The notes under the pieces: generated by a model
What the model saw: only the letters and a program-made list of their open reading frames with translations
Databases searched by the model: none
What the model was told of the DNA's origin: nothing
Made by a program: the position numbers and the translations under genes
Source: Kiloniella laminariae DSM 19542
GTDB taxonomy: Bacteria > Pseudomonadota > Alphaproteobacteria > Kiloniellales > Kiloniellaceae
Reading direction: 5' to 3'
Length of the DNA: 64,000 bases
Assembly (NCBI RefSeq): GCF_000374005.1
Contig: NZ_KB893137.1
Location: 56,839 to 120,838, forward strand
Part shown: one piece after another, positions 17,154-25,799 of the stretch
Layout: the number at the start of each line of letters is the position of its first letter
Position numbering within the stretch: position 1 is the first letter of the stretch

Positions 17154-18022
17154 TCATGCTGGGACTTGGTGCGTATGAAATCAGTGTGATTACGGCAATG
17201 GGGGTTGCGGTAATCTTTGCCCTCAGCCTGAACCTTATTACAGGGTTTTGTGGTCAGATCAGTCTGGGGCATGCGGCGTTTTACGGTATTGGTGCCTATA
17301 CCTCTGCGCTCCTGACCAAGGCAGGTTTGCCTATCGGGGTCGGTTTGCTGGGAGCGGTCATTTTGGCCGGTCTCGTTGGGATTATTGTTGGTTTTGCCTC
17401 GTTGCGCGTACGCCATGATTTCCTGGCAATCACAACAATGGGGGTCGGTTTCCTGTTTGTCGGGATTACCCGCCAGCTCGATTTTGTCGGCGGTGAAATG
17501 GGAGTCTCTGGCATACCCGATTCAGGTTTGAGCAAAGCAGGTTTTATGCTTTTTGTCCTGCTGTTTGTTGCGCTAACTATTTTGTTTAGCCTGCACCTCA
17601 AACGCTCCTGGATGGGGTATTCTTTTGATGCCATCGCCTCGGATGAAGATACCGCGAGGGTAATCGGACTGGACGTGTCCAGATACAAGCTGGCTGCCTT
17701 TGCCATGGGAACGGCGCTGGCGGGACTTGCGGGGGCGCTCTATGCGCATAATGTCCGCTTTATTGACCCTGAAAGTTTTGGTTTTGTGGAATCTATTACA
17801 GTCCTGGCGATGGTCGTGATCGGCGGAATCGGGTCAGTTCCCGGTGTGATTTTTGCGGCTGCACTTCTTAGTATTCTCCCGCTCTGGATTCAATTTTTTG
17901 ATGAATACAAGTTGCTGCTCTATGGCGGCCTGTTGTTTGCGATGATGCGCTTTAGTCCAGGGGGCATGGCCGGGCTGGCACGCCGGATCTTCCCCTCAAA
18001 AACCAGGGGGGTAAAATCATGA
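17150..18022 (+). CDS. livM: Branched-chain amino-acid type ABC transporter permease LivM
   Basis: A 290-residue permease, partner of LivH. FALSLNLITGFCGQISLGHAAFYGIGAYTSALL is the LivM signature, and SDEDTARVIGLDVSRYKLAAFAMG is the ATPase-coupling loop. It overlaps both neighbours by four bases (ATGA at each end), indicating translational coupling. Confidence 0.95.
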   Translation: MIMLGLGAYEISVITAMGVAVIFALSLNLITGFCGQISLGHAAFYGIGAYTSALLTKAGLPIGVGLLGAVILAGLVGIIVGFASLRVRHDFLAITTMGVGFLFVGITRQLDFVGGEMGVSGIPDSGLSKAGFMLFVLLFVALTILFSLHLKRSWMGYSFDAIASDEDTARVIGLDVSRYKLAAFAMGTALAGLAGALYAHNVRFIDPESFGFVESITVLAMVVIGGIGSVPGVIFAAALLSILPLWIQFFDEYKLLLYGGLLFAMMRFSPGGMAGLARRIFPSKTRGVKS

Positions 18023-18783
18023 CGACGCTTCTTGACGTTTCTGCCGTCACCGTCCGGTTCGGGGGGGTAACAGCGGTGAATGGTGTTTCCTTTTCCCTGA
18101 ACAAGGGGGAACTGCTCGGGTTTATCGGGCCGAACGGAGCAGGAAAGACCACGATGATGCGCGCGATCACCGGGGTCGTGACACCAACGGAGGGAGAAAT
18201 CCGCCTCTTGGGGAAAATTTTGACAAAATTGCCTGTGCATCAACGGGTCCGCCTCGGCCTTGGTTTCTCGCAACAGCTGGTCAAGCCCTTTCGCAATATG
18301 ACAGTTTTGGAAAATGTTGCTCTGGCAGCAGGTTCCCGCCATACAGCTTCTCCCTTTTCTGCTCTGTTCCGGATGAAAAGACAGCGGGAAAAAGAACAGG
18401 CTGCACAGCTTCTGGCCCAGGTCGGAATTGCCGATGCGGCAGAGGCAGATCCTTCAAATTTGCCTCTTGGGTATCTGAAAAGACTTGAAGTCGCACGTGC
18501 TCTCGCGTTGAAGCCGAGCCTGCTGCTGCTGGACGAACCACTGGCGGGTCTTAATCATGCCGAGGCTCACAAGCTGGCCGATATGATTGTTGCGCTGAAC
18601 CAGGCGGGACAGAGCATTATTCTTATTGAACATAATTTGGGGGAGGTCATGCGTATCTGTTCTCGCCTGATTGTTCAGGACAATGGAAATAAAATCGGCG
18701 AAGGCGATCCGGAAGCGGTCATGAATACATCTGTCGTCCGGGCGGCTTATCTGGGAGAGGGGAATGGCCATGCTGCAGCTTGA
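18019..18783 (+). CDS. livG: Branched-chain amino-acid type ABC transporter ATPase LivG
   Basis: A 254-residue ATPase subunit. Walker A is GPNGAGKTT and Walker B is LLLLDEPLAGL. The signature region reads NLPLGYLKRLEVARAL, where LivG usually has LSYGQQR, so the C-loop is degenerate but in a way seen among LivG-like proteins. The C-terminal PxxVxxAYLGEG-like tail (SVVRAAYLGEGNG) is typical. Confidence 0.94.
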   Translation: MTTLLDVSAVTVRFGGVTAVNGVSFSLNKGELLGFIGPNGAGKTTMMRAITGVVTPTEGEIRLLGKILTKLPVHQRVRLGLGFSQQLVKPFRNMTVLENVALAAGSRHTASPFSALFRMKRQREKEQAAQLLAQVGIADAAEADPSNLPLGYLKRLEVARALALKPSLLLLDEPLAGLNHAEAHKLADMIVALNQAGQSIILIEHNLGEVMRICSRLIVQDNGNKIGEGDPEAVMNTSVVRAAYLGEGNGHAAA

Positions 18784-19486
18784 AAACATGGACTGTGGTT
18801 ATGGTGCTTTTCATGCCGTACATGATCTCTCCCTGACGATTCAACAAGGCGAGATTTTTGCTCTCCTGGGGCCGAACGGGGCAGGAAAATCCAGTACGAT
18901 TATGAGCATTGCCGGTCACGTACAGCTGATGTCTGGCGCGATCAGGTTTGATGGGACTGATATCTCAAGCCTGTCAGCGAGAGAACGGGTCAGGCTGGGT
19001 ATTGCCGTGGCACCGGAAGGACGGCGCCTGTTCCCTGATCTGACGATCGAAGAGAACCTGACTGTCGGTGGTTACAGTCTGCCCAAGGGCCGTGAAACAA
19101 TAAACAAGGAGATTGTCTTTACACTTTTCCCTCGTCTGACCGAACGTTTGAAGCAACCGGCGAGTACGCTGTCCGGAGGAGAGCAGCAGATGCTGGCCAT
19201 GGGACGGGCAATGATGGCAGAGCCCCGTCTGTTGATGATTGACGAGGTCTCTCTGGGACTGATGCCCAAAATGGTCGATGTCTGTTACCATGCCATTAAC
19301 CACCTGAAGAGCCAGGGGGTGACAATCTTACTGGTCGAGCAGAATACAAAAAGAGCACTGGAAGTGGCTGATCAGGTCTGTGTACTGGAATCAGGGCAGT
19401 CTGTCTGGCAAGGAACGGCCACAGAAGCACGAAAAGCCCCGGATCTTATCGAGGCCTTTCTCGGCATGACAAAAGAGGCTTCTTAA
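18764..19486 (+). CDS. livF: Branched-chain amino-acid type ABC transporter ATPase LivF
   Basis: A 240-residue second ATPase of the system. Walker A is GPNGAGKSS, the signature is TLSGGEQQMLAMGRAMM and Walker B is RLLMIDEVSLGL. It overlaps livG by 20 bases; an alternative start two codons later (18770) is possible. It is last in the operon, followed by a convergent hydrolase gene 11 bases away with no obvious terminator between them. Confidence 0.94.
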   Translation: MAMLQLENMDCGYGAFHAVHDLSLTIQQGEIFALLGPNGAGKSSTIMSIAGHVQLMSGAIRFDGTDISSLSARERVRLGIAVAPEGRRLFPDLTIEENLTVGGYSLPKGRETINKEIVFTLFPRLTERLKQPASTLSGGEQQMLAMGRAMMAEPRLLMIDEVSLGLMPKMVDVCYHAINHLKSQGVTILLVEQNTKRALEVADQVCVLESGQSVWQGTATEARKAPDLIEAFLGMTKEAS

Positions 19487-19497
19487 ATAGCGTCGGG

Positions 19498-20037
19498 CTA
19501 ATTGTTGAGAACAATATCGACGGCCTGTATTGCCTGAATTTTAGGGCCAAAACTGGTGATATTCGGCAGCGTCGCGCTGTGGTGTGTCCGAATCTCCCGC
19601 GCGTTGGCGTGGTCTTTGTCGTGGGTTGTGTGTGCATCGGAAACAAGCTGGACTGTGTATCCAAGGGCAGCTGCCCTGCGAGTGGTGGTGTCGACGCAAA
19701 ACTCTGTAGCGTAGCCGCAGATGATCAGGTTATTGATATCGTGATACTGGAGTGTTTGTTCCAGATTGGTGCGCAGGAATGAATCAGGTGTTGTTTTTCT
19801 GACAATAATATCGATTTCCTCGCAATCCAGATTTGACTGCAACTGCCATCCCGGAGCGTCGTATGCCAGGACGCTGTTCTCAGCTTCATGCTGAATGAAG
19901 ATCACGGGGACTTTGGCATTTCTTGCCCGATGAGTGAGTTTGTTAATTCTTTCGATTACAGCATCTATTTCATCGGGTCTCGGATCGGGATCGAGCAGGG
20001 CGGATTGAAGATCAATAACCAAAACTGCTGACTTCAT
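19498..20037 (-). CDS. Isochorismatase-like cysteine hydrolase
   Basis: A 179-residue member of the isochorismatase/nicotinamidase superfamily. The catalytic triad is readable as Asp9 (LVIDLQSALL), Lys81 (IIVRKTTPDSF) and Cys114 (GYATEFCVDTTTRRA), with the usual cis-peptide stretch before the cysteine. The substrate is not determinable; relatives include nicotinamidases and N-carbamoyl hydrolases. It is a single leftward gene convergent with livF. Confidence 0.9.
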   Translation of the reverse strand: MKSAVLVIDLQSALLDPDPRPDEIDAVIERINKLTHRARNAKVPVIFIQHEAENSVLAYDAPGWQLQSNLDCEEIDIIVRKTTPDSFLRTNLEQTLQYHDINNLIICGYATEFCVDTTTRRAAALGYTVQLVSDAHTTHDKDHANAREIRTHHSATLPNITSFGPKIQAIQAVDIVLNN

Positions 20038-20087
20038 GATTGATAGCTACCTCATTATTGATTGACAGAAAATAAGTACAAAGTGCT

Positions 20088-20771
20088 TTAGAGTAGTTGG
20101 AGATTGCGCATGGAGCTGTGGCCGCTGCGGCTGATGATCAGATGATCGTGGAGTTCAATCCCCAGTTTCTGGCAGACTGACTTCACCTCACGGGTCATTG
20201 CCAGGTCGGCGGCTGATGGGGTCGGGTCTCCGCTGGGGTGATTGTGTACCATGATCAAGGCCGAGGCGTTGAGTTCGAGGGCCCGTTTGACCACTTCCCT
20301 TGGGTAAACCGGCGTATGATCTACGGTACCCTTTTGCTGGACCTCATCGGCTATAAGACGGTTCTTGCGATCGAGAAACAGCAGGCGAAATTGTTCTATC
20401 TGCTCGTGACCCATGGAAATCTGGCAATAGTCGACGAGCTTTTCCCAAGAATTGATCACGGGATGTTCGAGCAATACCGCCTTGCTCATCCGGCGGGCTG
20501 CTTCGGGAACAATCTTCAGGATGCTCGTTGCGGCGATCCCCATACCCGTTATTTTTTGTAGTTCTTCGCCGGAAGCTGCAAAAACCCCGGCCAATGAGCC
20601 AAATTCCGCGATCAGTTTCTTGGCCAGCGGTTTTGTGTCTCCCCGAGGATTGGCGCCAAACAGCAGGCATTCCAGTATTTCATAATCCGCCAGGCTTTCC
20701 GTGCCGTTGTCGAGCAGACGCTGGCGCAGTCTTTCGCGGTGGCCATGAAAGTGAGGTTTGTCCTGTTGCAC
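20088..20771 (-). CDS. radC: RadC family protein (JAB/MPN domain)
   Basis: A 227-residue RadC homologue. An N-terminal helix-hairpin-helix-like region (ELQKITGMGIAATSIL) is followed by an MPN domain with the metal-binding motif HNHPSGDPTPSAAD (His176, His178, Asp189). The old assignment as a DNA repair protein is doubtful, and the biochemical role is unknown. It lies just downstream of map on the same strand (38-base gap). Confidence 0.93.
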   Translation of the reverse strand: MQQDKPHFHGHRERLRQRLLDNGTESLADYEILECLLFGANPRGDTKPLAKKLIAEFGSLAGVFAASGEELQKITGMGIAATSILKIVPEAARRMSKAVLLEHPVINSWEKLVDYCQISMGHEQIEQFRLLFLDRKNRLIADEVQQKGTVDHTPVYPREVVKRALELNASALIMVHNHPSGDPTPSAADLAMTREVKSVCQKLGIELHDHLIISRSGHSSMRNLQLL

Positions 20772-20809
20772 GCGACCTCCCGGGGTGGTTTCCCGATTGT
20801 TTAACTGTC

Positions 20810-21619
20810 CTAATCGTAAGGTGGTTTATGCCATCCCTTGGGGGAGAGGGTGAATATCTCGCAGCCGTTGGTGGTTACGCCGATGGTGTGTTCGAACTGC
20901 ATGGAAAGAGAACGATCCTTGGTGACGGCCGTCCAGCCGTCGTTGAGAATTTTAACGGCATATTTTCCGCCGTTGATCATGGGCTCGATCGTAAAGATCA
21001 TGCCTTCAAGCAAACGGGCGCCTTTGCCGGGTTCTCCGTAATGCAGCACGCTTGGTGGTGTATGAAAGCTACGGCCGATGCCATGACCACAAAAATCTTC
21101 GACAACGGAATAGCGATTTTCTTCCGCGTAGGTCTGGATTGCATGACCAATATCACCAAGTGTTGCACCGGGCTTTACCACCTCGATGCCCCGAATCAGG
21201 CAATCATAGGTTACATCGCACAGGCGTTTGGATTTGACGTTCGGATTGCCGGCAAAAAACATGCGGCTGGTGTCGCCATGCCATTCGTCAAGAATGACCG
21301 TGACATCGATGTTCAGGCTGTCACCGTCGCGCAAAATCTTGTCTTCGCCGGGGATACCATGACAGACCACGTGGTTGACTGATGTGCAGATTGATTTGGG
21401 AAAACCCTTGTAGTTCAAAGGTGCGGGAACAGCATTGTGCGAGACAATAAACTCATGACAGAGGTCATTCAGTTTGCCTGTCGAGACACCAGGTTCTACA
21501 TAGGGGGTGATGAAATCTAGCGTTTCAGCGGCAAGTTTCCCTGCTTTGCGCATCCCGGCAAAGTCTTCTTCGGTGTAGGTTACAAACTGTCGTTCTTCTC
21601 TTGTCAGATTGTCGATCAC
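20810..21619 (-). CDS. map: Methionine aminopeptidase, type I
   Basis: Removes the initiator methionine from nascent proteins. The 269-residue product has the pita-bread fold metal ligands in order: the aspartates in LNIDVTVILDEWHGDTSRMF, the histidine in GHGIGRSFHTPP, and the glutamates in FTIEPMIN and QFEHTIGV. An N-terminal extension of about 20 residues is usual in Alphaproteobacteria. Confidence 0.96.
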   Translation of the reverse strand: MIDNLTREERQFVTYTEEDFAGMRKAGKLAAETLDFITPYVEPGVSTGKLNDLCHEFIVSHNAVPAPLNYKGFPKSICTSVNHVVCHGIPGEDKILRDGDSLNIDVTVILDEWHGDTSRMFFAGNPNVKSKRLCDVTYDCLIRGIEVVKPGATLGDIGHAIQTYAEENRYSVVEDFCGHGIGRSFHTPPSVLHYGEPGKGARLLEGMIFTIEPMINGGKYAVKILNDGWTAVTKDRSLSMQFEHTIGVTTNGCEIFTLSPKGWHKPPYD

Positions 21620-21682
21620 GTTCTCTGATCCATTTCCAGATTTATCAGTGTAGCGCTATCAGCGCTTTTAAAAGTTTCCCGC

Positions 21683-22384
21683 TTATATACGCACCACAAG
21701 GGGCTTATCCAAGAAAATTCCCTCCGGACCGACCAGACAGCTATAGGCAAGCACCTCGACCCCGCGTTTGATTGCCTGCTTCAGAGCCTCGGCATAAACC
21801 GGATCGATATCGCCGGCTGTGGTAAAGTCGGTACAGTCGCCGCGCTGGGCAAGATAGAACATCACTGCCCGATGTCCCTGTTCAACCATATCGCCCAGCT
21901 CTTCCAGATGTTTGGTTCCTCTGCTTGAAACAGCATCTGGAAACTCGGCAACGCCCGGTTTTCTGCTCAGGGTGACGGATTTGACCTCGACATAACAATC
22001 TGCCCGATCTTCCTGTTGCAGGAAGACATCAATGCGTGAGTTTTTCCCGTACTTCACTTCCCGTTTGATGGTGCTGTATCCCGTCAAGCTCTCTACCTTG
22101 CCTTTGGTGATCTCTTCGAAAACCAACAAGTTAGGCACGGCGGTGTTGACGCCAACAGCTGTTGGCCCTGTGGAACCGATTTCCCAGGTGTATTTGAGTT
22201 TGCGTTTCGGGTTATCGGATTCAGACAGCCAGACCGGCGAACCCGGTTCAACAAGTGTCAGCATGGACCCGGTATTGGTTGTGTGGGCTGTGACAATCGT
22301 GCCGTCTGTTAATTTTATGTCAGCCAGAAAACGCTTGTAGCGTTTGATCAGGGTGCCTTGAATAAGCGGTGTTGCAAAAATCAT
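21683..22384 (-). CDS. sfsA: SfsA family protein (sugar fermentation stimulation protein A)
   Basis: A 233-residue SfsA homologue, a family with an OB-like N-terminal domain and a nuclease-like C-terminal domain; the in vivo function is not established. Signatures seen are LIKRYKRFLADIKLTDG, AHTTNTGSM, RIDVFLQQEDRADCYVEVKSVTL and FPDAVSSRGTKHLEEL. The latter two hold nuclease-like acidic residues and a lysine. It follows upstream of map on the minus strand. Confidence 0.95.
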   Translation of the reverse strand: MIFATPLIQGTLIKRYKRFLADIKLTDGTIVTAHTTNTGSMLTLVEPGSPVWLSESDNPKRKLKYTWEIGSTGPTAVGVNTAVPNLLVFEEITKGKVESLTGYSTIKREVKYGKNSRIDVFLQQEDRADCYVEVKSVTLSRKPGVAEFPDAVSSRGTKHLEELGDMVEQGHRAVMFYLAQRGDCTDFTTAGDIDPVYAEALKQAIKRGVEVLAYSCLVGPEGIFLDKPLVVRI

Positions 22385-22641
22385 AAGGAGATCCGGGGCG
22401 AAGGTGGGAATGTACTTTGTGAGTCATGGGAGAAAAAAGGTTGCTGTCATACAACTATGGTGACTTATTTGTGTTTTGTTAAGTGGGTAGGGTGCATGGT
22501 ACCATTTATAACACTTGTAAAAGACTCTGAAGACGGTGCAGATTGCCCAAGTCATTCTGTTCGCTGGTCCAGAAAAGGGCAAGCCTGTTGAAATCGCAGG
22601 CTGAACCATTGTCAAAGACTGTTCTACTGGGAGATTTTTTT

Positions 22642-23196
22642 ATGCCGAACCTTAAAACTGCTGCTTTTTTTGCATCTGTCATTCTTTTGTCAGGCTGTGC
22701 TTTTGGTGGGAACGGTCAAAAGGAAACTCCGGTTGAAAAAACGACAGCCCCTGCCACCAGCTCTTCGACCCTTGCTCTGCCGCCGAGCGATACTGGCGGG
22801 GCTGTAAATAACAGCGCTGTTTCCGGTACGGTCAGCAACACTCCGGATGGCCTCACCATAAGTGATCAGCCTGCAGCTGAAAACAACCCCTATGGGAGTA
22901 GCAACCCTTCGGTCCTGATCGAGGGCAGCGACGGACAGCTCTATTCTGCAACAGAGCCCAAAAGTGAAGAGGAGTACCAGTCCGATGTGGCCTCCTGTCA
23001 TTATTATGCCGAGGCCCTGATTGCCCATGATGCACGGGTTGAGGATGATCGTGGAGGAAGCTTTAATGACAGCCTCGGCGGGGGAGGATCTTCTCTGTTC
23101 AAGCTGCGCAGCAGCATCGACACGCAAGAACCCAAACAGCGCCAGGCCGTGCACTTTAGCCGCTGCATGCGCTCCAAGGGTTATTATCAGCGCTAG
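22642..23196 (+). CDS. Putative lipoprotein of unknown function
   Basis: A 184-residue predicted lipoprotein with lipobox LLSGC (Cys19). A low-complexity Ser/Thr/Pro/Asn linker follows. The C-terminal half has a conserved look: EEYQSDVASCHYYAEALIAHDARVEDDRGGSFND and HFSRCMRSKGYYQR. The pattern C...C with FxxCMxxKGY resembles small outer-membrane-associated lipoproteins in which a pair of cysteines flanks a glycine-rich loop. No family name is secure. The start at 22642 is the only one that gives a signal peptide; the open frame begins at 22543. Confidence 0.65.
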   Translation: MPNLKTAAFFASVILLSGCAFGGNGQKETPVEKTTAPATSSSTLALPPSDTGGAVNNSAVSGTVSNTPDGLTISDQPAAENNPYGSSNPSVLIEGSDGQLYSATEPKSEEEYQSDVASCHYYAEALIAHDARVEDDRGGSFNDSLGGGGSSLFKLRSSIDTQEPKQRQAVHFSRCMRSKGYYQR

Positions 23197-23268
23197 AAAG
23201 TTATCGAATTTTGCGTGATCTCTAAAGACGGATACCCTCGGTTTTCTTGTGTCTGGGGAGCAGATAGC

Positions 23269-23299
23269 TTGACAAAAACTCTGTTGCCCTAGATAGCTT
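23269..23299 (+). promoter_or_regulatory. Candidate promoter with direct repeats upstream of the DUF2946-like gene
   Basis: A consensus TTGACA lies at 23269-23274. AGATAGCTT occurs twice, at 23262-23270 and 23291-23299, the first overlapping the -35 and the second covering the likely -10. Such a spacing could be a metal-responsive operator, but no Fur-type box was identified. Confidence 0.35.
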
Positions 23300-23336
23300 T
23301 CTTCAATTGAATGTTCTGCTTGGGGAAGCTGGTATT

Positions 23337-23750
23337 TTGACGGGCGATAGACGAAAAACACTGTGGAACAGGCAGGGAGCTGTTGCTTTTCTTGCCTTGT
23401 CTCTGCTGTTTTTACGGCTTGTTGCCGCCTGTCACCCCGGTGAACAGGCAAACCCTTCCAGACTTTTTTCCGATCTCGTCATCTGTACTCCGGATGGTAT
23501 TGTCTCTCTTGGCAGCAAGACACCGGCTGCGCCAGACCACGATCCTCTGGTGGATGGCTGCTGTTTTAATATCTGTTTTTCCTCGCTTGGTGACAGGCTT
23601 GCCCAGGCAGAGTTAACAAAAACAGCTCCCCGCTCCTATTATCTGGCAGGAGCGCTACCCGGTCACGAAGACCTTGGTCTGACCGGGTTTTTACTCAATC
23701 GTCAATCTCATCCGCGCGCGCCTCCGGTTATCAGTTCAAGTTTCAGCTGA
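23337..23750 (+). CDS. DUF2946-like small exported protein
   Basis: About 137 residues with an N-terminal hydrophobic segment (AVAFLALSLLFLRLVAA) and a periplasmic tail carrying VICTPDGIVSLGS, DHDPLVDGCCFNICF. The layout (anchor, ICTxDG, then a cysteine cluster after a DH) recalls DUF2946 proteins, which usually neighbour TonB receptors or PepSY proteins linked to copper or iron. Start codon uncertain: no ATG is available, and TTG at 23337 has GGGAAG upstream while TTG at 23307 has no ribosome-binding site. It lies 61 bases upstream of a PepSY membrane protein. Confidence 0.55.
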   Translation: MTGDRRKTLWNRQGAVAFLALSLLFLRLVAACHPGEQANPSRLFSDLVICTPDGIVSLGSKTPAAPDHDPLVDGCCFNICFSSLGDRLAQAELTKTAPRSYYLAGALPGHEDLGLTGFLLNRQSHPRAPPVISSSFS

Positions 23751-23811
23751 ATTATTTTGATCTGATATGTCGTCGTTCCTGCAGAGGAGCGACCTGAAGC
23801 CGAGGTGTTCC

Positions 23812-25179
23812 ATGACTGATATGACCGCGACGAACATGCCCGTCGCAAGCCAAGCCTATTCCGGGCTCTATAAAGCCGTTTGGCGTTGGCATTTTTATGC
23901 AGGGTTGCTGGTGTTGCCCTTTATGATTTCTCTGGCGGTGACAGGGGCTCTGTACCTGTTTGATGATGAGCTTGATTCGATATTGTATCGGGCTCAGCTG
24001 CAGGTTGAGCAGGGGGGCCGAGAAGCTATAAGCCATACTGATCTGGTTGCCGCAGCTGTGCTTGCGGTGCCGGAAGGGAAGTCGTTCAGCTATTCACCTC
24101 CGGCTTCAGAAAACTCCAGTGCCAAGGTTGGGGTGAAAAACAGCGAAGGAGAACGACTGTTTGTTTATGTAAACCCCTATGACGCGGAAATTCTGGGTGT
24201 GGTTCCGCGTGAGGGCCATATCATGCGCATGGTACAAAAAATTCACAGCCTGGCCTATTTTGGTGAGGTGGCAAATTATGTTATCGAGATTGTTGCCTGT
24301 TGGGCGATTATGTTGACGATCACAGGCGTTTACCTCTGGTGGCCACGCGGACAGGCCGGGGGTGTTGTAACCGTTCGGGGGACACCCAAGAAGCGAATGT
24401 TTTGGCGTGATATCCATGCTGTTCTCGGTCTGTTTACCGCGGGCTTTATTACTTTTCTGGCGATGACAGGCCTGCCCTGGTCAGTCTGGTGGGGCGCAGA
24501 AACCAACAGGCTGGCGGCAGAATCCGGCTTGGGATACCCGCCCAATCTGTGGGATGAGGTGCCAAGCTCGACCGTTCCGTCGAAGGATGCGATGGGACAA
24601 ATATCCTGGTCACTTGAAAATGCGCCGATGCCATTGTCGACAGCCGTAGAGGGCGCCGCCGCTGCCATTGGTCTGGATGCCGCCGTCAAGATTTTTGACG
24701 GACACTCTATCACTCCCGGTTATTCCATTGACCTGCCTTCAGATGCTGAGGGAGTTTATTCTGCCTCGATTTTCCCTGACCAGCTTGATAATCAGCGGAT
24801 GATTCATTTGGATCAGTATTCGGGAGAAGCCCTGATTGATCTGAGGTATGAAGACTACGGTCCGGTTGCCAAGGCCATGGAATGGGGAATAAATGTTCAT
24901 ATGGGGCAGGAATTTGGCCTTGTTAATCAACTGGTTCTGCTTGTGGTTTGTCTGTCGATTATCATGATGGCGGTTTCCGGGGCGGTGATGTGGTGGAAAC
25001 GTCGCCCGGCGGGCAGCCTTGGGGTACCGCGCGTTCCTGCTGATTATCGTCTTGCCAAGGGAGTTCTATTTATCGCACTGGCGCTTTGCCTGATCTTCCC
25101 TTTGATGGGGGCTTCCCTGATTGTCGCGCTGATTATTGACTTTGTGGTTACGAGGGTTTCACCTGCAAAAATATCATGA
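23812..25179 (+). CDS. PepSY-associated transmembrane protein (PiuB-like)
   Basis: A 455-residue inner-membrane protein of the PepSY_TM family, often found with siderophore or metal uptake genes and thought to take part in reductive release or transport. The opening LYKAVWRWHFYAGLLVLPFMISLAVTGALYLF is diagnostic. Further membrane segments occur near residues 170, 215, 365 and 415, and PepSY domains lie between them. The start at 23812 (GAGG upstream) is preferred over 23767. Its stop overlaps an ATG that opens a 39-codon frame (25176). Confidence 0.9.
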   Translation: MTDMTATNMPVASQAYSGLYKAVWRWHFYAGLLVLPFMISLAVTGALYLFDDELDSILYRAQLQVEQGGREAISHTDLVAAAVLAVPEGKSFSYSPPASENSSAKVGVKNSEGERLFVYVNPYDAEILGVVPREGHIMRMVQKIHSLAYFGEVANYVIEIVACWAIMLTITGVYLWWPRGQAGGVVTVRGTPKKRMFWRDIHAVLGLFTAGFITFLAMTGLPWSVWWGAETNRLAAESGLGYPPNLWDEVPSSTVPSKDAMGQISWSLENAPMPLSTAVEGAAAAIGLDAAVKIFDGHSITPGYSIDLPSDAEGVYSASIFPDQLDNQRMIHLDQYSGEALIDLRYEDYGPVAKAMEWGINVHMGQEFGLVNQLVLLVVCLSIIMMAVSGAVMWWKRRPAGSLGVPRVPADYRLAKGVLFIALALCLIFPLMGASLIVALIIDFVVTRVSPAKIS

Positions 25180-25295
25180 TCTTGCGGAGAAGCAGGTTTG
25201 TTGCTGATAAGAAGGGCCGGAGGAAACTCTGGCCCTTTATGGTTGTTTCCCTGGTTTTGTCCGTGAACGGATGCGATCATAACGATGATTTTTAA
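25176..25295 (+). CDS. Possible 39-residue membrane or lipoprotein-like peptide, translationally coupled to the PepSY gene
   Basis: A 39-codon frame starting at an ATG that overlaps the PepSY stop by four bases (ATGA), the coupling style seen elsewhere in this window. The peptide has a very basic N-terminus (RRSRFVADKKGRRK), one hydrophobic stretch (WPFMVVSLVLSV) and then NGCDHNDDF. It looks like a tiny lipoprotein (VNGC) or single-span peptide. Against it: a hairpin (25212-25237) lies within the frame and the ribosome-binding site is weak. Plausible but unproven. Confidence 0.35.
   Translation: MILRRSRFVADKKGRRKLWPFMVVSLVLSVNGCDHNDDF
25212..25237 (+). terminator. Hairpin after the PepSY gene
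   Basis: AAGGGCCGGAG pairs with CTCTGGCCCTT around a GAAA loop, with a G-T pair and only a short T run. It may be a weak terminator for the metal-uptake-like operon, or it is coding if the 39-residue frame is real. Confidence 0.5.
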
Positions 25296-25315
25296 AATTG
25301 ATTATCGGAGCTGAC

Positions 25316-25786
25316 ATGACGTTACAGGTTTATCTTTCAGGGGAAATTCATACGAATTGGCGGGATGTGATTGTGCAAAAAGCCGAAGAAACAGGGCTTG
25401 ATGTCGTGTTTCAGGCACCAGTCACCAATCATGCAGCCTCAGATGATTGTGGCGTGGCCATTCTTGGTGCTGAGCCGGACAAATTCTGGCATGATCACAA
25501 GGGAGCAAAGCTTAATGCCATTCGAACCCGTGGTCTGATCGAAAAGGCGGATGTGGTCGTGGTCTGTTTTGGTGAAAAATATAAACAGTGGAACGCTGCT
25601 TTTGACGCCGGGTATGCGGCAGCTCTGGGCAAAAGCCTGGTTATTCTGCATGGGGCTGATCATCAGCATGCTTTGAAAGAAGTTGATGCGGCTGCTCTGG
25701 CTGTCGCCGAAACACCGGAACAGATTGTCGAGATCCTGCGGTATGTCTTGACCGGAAAACTCCCAGCAGCAAGATCTCAGGCCTGA
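25316..25786 (+). CDS. ytoQ: YtoQ family protein
   Basis: A 156-residue homologue of YtoQ, related in fold to nucleoside 2-deoxyribosyltransferases. Signatures are VYLSGEIHTNWRD, VTNHAASDDCG and VVVCFGEKYKQWNAAFDAGYAAALGK. The reaction is unknown. The start at 25316 follows GGAG; an upstream in-frame start at 25298 adds MIIGAD with no support. It lies 13 bases before a CinA/MoaB-like gene and is probably co-transcribed with it. Confidence 0.88.
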   Translation: MTLQVYLSGEIHTNWRDVIVQKAEETGLDVVFQAPVTNHAASDDCGVAILGAEPDKFWHDHKGAKLNAIRTRGLIEKADVVVVCFGEKYKQWNAAFDAGYAAALGKSLVILHGADHQHALKEVDAAALAVAETPEQIVEILRYVLTGKLPAARSQA

Positions 25787-25799
25787 GCAGGAGCACATG

